A stretch of 64,000 nucleotides of DNA from an uncultured Bacteroidales bacterium (GTDB lineage Bacteria > Bacteroidota > Bacteroidia > Bacteroidales > P3): contig CAMVMX010000007.1 in NCBI GenBank assembly GCA_947168665.1, forward strand, positions 62,001 through 126,000. Direction: 5' to 3'. Shown in pieces: positions 60,114 through 64,000 of the stretch. A model generated the notes under the pieces. It searched no databases, was not told where the DNA came from, and saw only the letters and a program-made list of their open reading frames with translations. Position 1 is the first letter of the stretch; each line of letters opens with the position of its first letter. Made by a program: the position numbers and the translations under genes.

Positions 60114-62660
60114 ATGAGGTGTTTCGTACTTTTGGTTTTGCTTTTGGTCTGCGTTCACGCGTCGGCACAGCAGGGTTATGTGAATATTGGTGTTGTCCCC
60201 TCGCCCCAGCGGGTTGAGATGGGCAGCGGCACGCTGGCCAATCTACGCGCCACTCCCCAGCGTGTGTTTGTGGAGCGCATTGAGGGGGCGCAGAATCAGA
60301 TGCAGGCTTACCGTCTGGTGGTTTCGGAGCAGGGGGTGCAAATCTTCTGCGTGGGCAACGAGGGTTGGGGCTATGCCTTGAAAACTCTCGACCAGCTGCG
60401 GCGGCTCTATCCCGGCGGCATTCCTTGCATGACGGTGACGGACTGGCCCGCCTACGAGTTTCGGGGCTGGCTGGACGACATCAGCCGCGGACCTATTCCC
60501 AATCGCCAGTTTCGCCGCATGACGCGCTCATTCTCCGAGCGCTATAAACTTAATTTTGGCAACTATTATACCGAGCATACGCTCTATAACGAGCAGTATC
60601 CCGACATTTCGGGCTATAGCGGCATCAGTCCTTTCGAGTATTCCGACGACCCTTTCATGATGGCCAATCTGCAGTGTTTCGCCCATTTCGAGAAGACCCT
60701 CCGCATCCCGTACTATCAAACCATCATGGACGGCCCCGCCAACGTCAACCCCGCCAAGGAGGAAACGTACTCTTTTCTGCGTGACCAGATTGAGAATGCG
60801 GTCCAGGCTTACCATTCCAGCCGTTTCTTCAATATCAATTGCGACGAGACCGAAGGCCTGGGCAGCGGCCGCGCCAGGCGGTATGTGGAGCAGATTGGGG
60901 CCGATGAGGTCTATGTGCAGCACATCAACCGCGTCTACAACATCGTCCAACAGGCTTACCGCGAGGCACACGACGACGGAGGCCGCATGGAGGTGCTGAT
61001 GTGGGGCGACATTGTGGCCAAGAACCCCGCCATGCTCCGCCAGTTGCCCCGGGACATGCAATATATTGTATGGAGCTATGGCGCGGCAGAGAGCTATGCC
61101 GACATGATTGCCCCCTTTGCAAAACTGCACAAGGAGCAGGGCAATGCCTTCTGGGTGGCCCCCAGTGTGAGCCATGCCAGCGGAGCCCCCTCGGTCCGCA
61201 ACTATATTGAGAATATCGCTTTCCTGGCCCGCGATGGCCATCAGGCGGGTGCCCGTGGCTTGATGAACACGGCCTGGGACGACAGCGGCGAAGGCCTTTT
61301 CGGCGACAGCTGGCACGCTATGGCCTGGGCGGCCGAGATGGCCTGGCGGCCTCTTACAGCCACCACGCCCGCCGAGGCTCGGCGCGAGTTGGCCGAGCGA
61401 GAAAGGCTTTTCAACCAAAATTATGACCGTCTGACCGAACTTGAATATCTCCGTCTCGACCCCGATGCCCCGAAGGGGGTGTCCGTCACCCGAATGCTTG
61501 ATGTTGTGGGAGCCCTCAATGGCAACCCGTGGGTGGGCGACTGGCACACCACCGCCGCCCTTATGCAGCCCCTCATGGAGTTCAACCCCGTCGACGTGGG
61601 CGATGCCATGTTGCGCCGCTGCGACAGTGTCGAGGCCGCCGTCCGCCGTGCGTTGCAGGTGGTAGACAGCAGCCGTGCCCCTCATGCCGCATATACGTGC
61701 CACCGTCTCCTCTGTGTGGTGGAAAAAAGCCGCCTGCGCGTGCAGCTCTACAACCTGCTGGGCCTGACCGACTCCCTGGCGGTGGTCAAATACGACATAC
61801 AGGAGGCCAGCCGTTCCTATTTCCGCCACCTCCACAGCCTCAAACTGGAGTATCTCCGTCTCTGGGACGAGGAGAACACGGACTATAGCCGCGATATTGT
61901 GTGCGAGCGTTTCGACCGTCTGGGGCGCGAGGTGCAGGAGTTGCGCCAGCGTGTCTTCATCACTCCCGACTACCGCGACGGCAAGATGTACGTCTCGCTC
62001 CGCTCTATATTCAAAGACCGCCCCATCTACTTCACTGTCGACGGGCGCAAGCCATCGCAGGGGTCCAACCTTTACAAGCGGCCTTTCACCATCGGGCGCA
62101 GCTGTCTGGTCAAAGCGGTCACCTACAGCAAGTGGGACGAGCCTGTCTACTCCGAACAATACCTCCTCTTCCACAAGGCCATCGGCAAGGTCAAGAAGCT
62201 CAACACTCCCTTCGGCGACTATAAGCCCAAGTATAGCGGCGGCGGCATCGGCGCCTTGGCTGACGGCGTGCTGGGAAGCGACAATGCCTACGACGACGGA
62301 CGCTGGCAGGGCTACTGGGGCAAGGATATTGACGTGGAGCTGGATCTCGGCGGGGTCACGTCTGTCAAGACCATTACTATGCGCTTTCTCCACAACGCCA
62401 ACGACTGGGTTCTCACCCCCCGTACCATTGAGGTCTATACCTCCACCGACGGTTCCAACTGGAAACTGGCCCATACCGAGCAGCTCGACCCCGACTTCCG
62501 CGAGCGTGGCACCATAATCCGTACTAACGCTCTCCGCAACCTGAAGCTATCCACTCGCTATCTTCGCGTGGTGGCCAAGAACCCCGGTCCCCTGCCCGAA
62601 TGGCACCTTGCCAAGGGCAACGACAGCTGGATGTTCTGCGACGAGGTGGTGGTGGAATAA
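60114..62660 (+). CDS. GH20-like beta-N-acetylhexosaminidase, exported
   Basis: 848 residues. Signal peptide 1-19 (VLLVLLLVCVHASAQ). An N-terminal GH20b-type domain (VNIGVVPSPQRVEMGSGTLA) is followed by the catalytic barrel. The Asp-Glu catalytic pair of GH20 is probably the DE in FNINCDETEGLGSGRARR; the entry strand EFRGWLDDISRGPIPN differs from the usual GxMLDxxRH. After a helical segment come a CHB_HEX-like beta domain (IYFTVDGRKPSQGSNLY) and a C-terminal F5/8-type (CBM32-like) carbohydrate-binding domain (FGDYKPKYSGGGIGALADGV to the end). It probably trims host or microbial amino-sugar glycans in the periplasm or at the surface. There is no T9SS tail. Confidence 0.82.
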   Translation: MRCFVLLVLLLVCVHASAQQGYVNIGVVPSPQRVEMGSGTLANLRATPQRVFVERIEGAQNQMQAYRLVVSEQGVQIFCVGNEGWGYALKTLDQLRRLYPGGIPCMTVTDWPAYEFRGWLDDISRGPIPNRQFRRMTRSFSERYKLNFGNYYTEHTLYNEQYPDISGYSGISPFEYSDDPFMMANLQCFAHFEKTLRIPYYQTIMDGPANVNPAKEETYSFLRDQIENAVQAYHSSRFFNINCDETEGLGSGRARRYVEQIGADEVYVQHINRVYNIVQQAYREAHDDGGRMEVLMWGDIVAKNPAMLRQLPRDMQYIVWSYGAAESYADMIAPFAKLHKEQGNAFWVAPSVSHASGAPSVRNYIENIAFLARDGHQAGARGLMNTAWDDSGEGLFGDSWHAMAWAAEMAWRPLTATTPAEARRELAERERLFNQNYDRLTELEYLRLDPDAPKGVSVTRMLDVVGALNGNPWVGDWHTTAALMQPLMEFNPVDVGDAMLRRCDSVEAAVRRALQVVDSSRAPHAAYTCHRLLCVVEKSRLRVQLYNLLGLTDSLAVVKYDIQEASRSYFRHLHSLKLEYLRLWDEENTDYSRDIVCERFDRLGREVQELRQRVFITPDYRDGKMYVSLRSIFKDRPIYFTVDGRKPSQGSNLYKRPFTIGRSCLVKAVTYSKWDEPVYSEQYLLFHKAIGKVKKLNTPFGDYKPKYSGGGIGALADGVLGSDNAYDDGRWQGYWGKDIDVELDLGGVTSVKTITMRFLHNANDWVLTPRTIEVYTSTDGSNWKLAHTEQLDPDFRERGTIIRTNALRNLKLSTRYLRVVAKNPGPLPEWHLAKGNDSWMFCDEVVVE

Positions 62661-62714
62661 TGTGGGAATGAGTTAATGTGGGAATGGCTGGCGCGGTCAA
62701 AAGACTAACACATT
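62661..62714 (+). repeat. Intergenic repeat copy D1
   Basis: It begins at the hexosaminidase stop. The hairpin GGCTGGCGCGGTC (62686-62698; stem GGCTG/CGGTC held by two G-U pairs) is followed by AAAAGACTAACAC (62699-62711) and ATTAA. GAGTTAATGTGGGA precedes the hairpin. Confidence 0.85.
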
Positions 62715-62719
62715 AAAGG

Positions 62720-62793
62720 AATGTGGGAATGAGGAAATGTGTTAATGTGGAAGTGCTGACGCAGCAAAAAGACTAACACATTAACACATTAAC
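62720..62793 (+). repeat. Intergenic repeat copy D2
   Basis: The hairpin TGCTGACGCAGCA (62754-62766; perfect stem TGCTG/CAGCA) is followed by AAAAGACTAACAC (62767-62779) and ATTAACACATTAAC. The left arm is AAATGTGTTAATGTGGA (62735-62751). D1 and D2 lie head to tail between convergent genes. The outer stem pair is T-A here and G-C in copy C. Confidence 0.85.
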
Positions 62794-62803
62794 GTATTTA
62801 ATT

Positions 62804-64000
62804 TCAATAGTTAAAGCTGCTCCCTCCGAGGAACTCGCGCATGATGCTGGTTGGAGGGATGTAGGTGGGTTCAATGGGCTCCAGCACTTCGATGAAGGTG
62901 AGCAGCCGTTGTGCCTCGGCATATTCGGGACAGTTCTGTGGAACCCTCCGCAACTGTGGTGCAGCGTAGAGTTTAAGCACTCCCAGCTCATACAGCAGGG
63001 CTGAGTTGAACATCACGTCGGCCTGCTCCTGGTAGGGGAAGATGTACTTTTCTTCGCCTTGGCGCACTTCGTTCCAGCGGTGCAGGGTGTTGTAGGCGTC
63101 CCAGCCCCGGAAGTTGTTGTCGCGCACAATGCGGCGGAGCATTCGGTTCTCGCTGCTGCGGATGGTGTTGAGGTCGTCGATGGCTATCTGGGTGAGGGTG
63201 GACACGTAGACCTTGAATTTCAGTTCGTCGGGTATTTGGGATGTGAGCTTGGGGTTGAGGGCATGGATGCCTTCCACCACCAGCACGCTGTTTGGTCCCA
63301 TCTGTATGCTTTTGCCATTGTAGTAGGGCTCGCCTTTGACGAAGTCGAAGGTGGGTATCTCCACCCGCTCGCCACGGAACATGCGCTGCAGGTGGTCGTT
63401 GAGCAGGGGGATGTCGAGTGCGTCGATGGACTCGAAGTCGTAGTCGCCGTTGGGCAGCTTGGGTGTCCGTTCGCGGTTCATGAAGTAGTCGTCGAGGGAG
63501 AGCTGCTGCACGTCGTAGCCCATCACGGTGAGCTGCACGCTGAGGCGGCGGCAGGAGGTGGTTTTGCCGGACGAAGAGGGTCCGGCCACCAGCACAAGAC
63601 GCACCTGCCCGTTGCGGCGGTAGATCTGGTTGGCTATCTCGGAATAGACCTTCTCGTGCAGGGCTTCGGAGATGTGGATGAGTTGGTTGGCCCCTTTGTC
63701 GCGGATAATGCGGTTGAGGTCGGTGATGGTGGACACTTGCAGGCGGTCTACCCACAGGTGGTGGAGCTTGAAGATATTGAAGAGTTTGGGTGTGTCGGGC
63801 AGCAGGGGAGGACGGTCTAAGTGATGGCGGTCGGGCATCTGCAGCAGGTAGCCTTCGTCGGCATAGACGTGGAAGTCCCATTGTTTGAGGCATCCGGTGG
63901 AGGGCACCAGCTTGGATGTGAGTTTGTGCATGGTCCCGTCCAGCTCATGCATGGTGACATAGAGGAAGGGGAGCGACTGGAGCAACTCTACCGTCTTGGG
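62804..64000 (-). CDS. Nucleoside (uridine) kinase-like protein, 5' end beyond the window
   Basis: 398 residues are visible and the frame stays open to the right edge, so the N-terminus is missing; Bacteroidota homologs run to about 550 residues and begin with a TGS/ThrRS-like domain, whose end (KLTSKLVPSTGC, DEGYLLQMPDRHHLDRPP) is seen here. The kinase part has the P-loop VAGPSSSGKTT, QLSLDDYFMNRERTPKLPNG (uridine-kinase-type acid), IEVLEPIEPTYIPP and VVEGIHALNP. It probably phosphorylates a nucleoside, although the exact substrate of this family is not settled. It is convergent with the hexosaminidase gene, separated by repeats D1 and D2. Confidence 0.85.
   Translation of the reverse strand, partial: PKTVELLQSLPFLYVTMHELDGTMHKLTSKLVPSTGCLKQWDFHVYADEGYLLQMPDRHHLDRPPLLPDTPKLFNIFKLHHLWVDRLQVSTITDLNRIIRDKGANQLIHISEALHEKVYSEIANQIYRRNGQVRLVLVAGPSSSGKTTSCRRLSVQLTVMGYDVQQLSLDDYFMNRERTPKLPNGDYDFESIDALDIPLLNDHLQRMFRGERVEIPTFDFVKGEPYYNGKSIQMGPNSVLVVEGIHALNPKLTSQIPDELKFKVYVSTLTQIAIDDLNTIRSSENRMLRRIVRDNNFRGWDAYNTLHRWNEVRQGEEKYIFPYQEQADVMFNSALLYELGVLKLYAAPQLRRVPQNCPEYAEAQRLLTFIEVLEPIEPTYIPPTSIMREFLGGSSFNY

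Noticed and set aside
60528..62474. 648-codon minus-strand frame opposite the hexosaminidase
   Set aside because: Shadow frame; the plus-strand protein has a signal peptide and clear domains.

Overview
The window is a 64 kb piece of a Bacteroidota (most likely Bacteroidales) chromosome. The evidence is sprA, the outer-membrane translocon of the type IX secretion system (T9SS); a 2295-residue T9SS cargo protein; TonB-receptor/DUF4249 and outer-membrane barrel genes; DUF3667 and DUF4491 proteins; a Na+-translocating NADH dehydrogenase; and promoters of the Bacteroidota type (TAnnTTTG at about -7). Most starts lack a Shine-Dalgarno sequence. No rRNA, tRNA, CRISPR array, prophage or insertion sequence was found, and the content looks like core genome.

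Layout. 0-15.5 kb (plus strand): the end of a beta-helix protein, ruvA, sprA, a TPR protein, a DedA protein, a 58-residue membrane protein missed by length cut-offs, sufS, recN and an M23 peptidase, closed by a terminator. 15.5-17.8 kb: a start-less ORF remnant and a DUF3667 gene on the minus strand, then rplU-rpmA. 17.9-20.7 kb: a DAHP synthase/chorismate mutase fusion and a lipoprotein/radical-SAM pair of unknown function. 20.7-26.7 kb (minus): aroK, a DUF4249 lipoprotein, a TonB receptor, folK and glnA. 26.8-28.2 kb: a Xaa-Pro aminopeptidase divergent from glnA across a palindrome that carries a -7 element on each strand. 28.5-34.2 kb: a CDF metal exporter, two tandem Na/Pi cotransporters and a secreted nuclease. 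34.3-36.8 kb (minus): an outer-membrane barrel. 37.7-47.4 kb: nqrABCDEF then sdhCAB, a respiratory block. 47.7-51.0 kb: metK, DUF4491, pdxJ and a lipoprotein nitroreductase. 51.6-58.5 kb (minus): the T9SS cargo. 58.7-59.9 kb (minus): aat and a low-molecular-weight phosphatase. 60.1-62.7 kb: a GH20-like hexosaminidase. 62.8 kb to the edge (minus): a nucleoside kinase, truncated.

How the parts connect. SprA would export proteins such as the 2295-residue cargo. NqrA-F and SdhCAB form the sodium-pumping and fumarate/succinate part of the respiratory chain. The two phosphate transporters each have four 11-bp-phased TAAC-type repeats at the same distance from a -7 element, which looks like a Pho box; the nuclease 37 bp downstream would then belong to a phosphate-starvation unit. 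The metK leader carries a candidate SAM-II riboswitch.

The most notable unexplained structure is an intergenic repeat family at about 41.6, 49.2, 49.6, 62.68 and 62.75 kb. Each copy has a 13-nt hairpin whose stem pairs co-vary between copies, followed by AAAAGACTAACAC and flanked by TTAATGTG/CACATTAA-type arms. One copy interrupts the nqr operon and another supplies the metK stop codon. Plus-strand G/C bias also appears to drift from G-rich to C-rich and reset abruptly near 15.5, 28.3, 47.5 and 62.8 kb.
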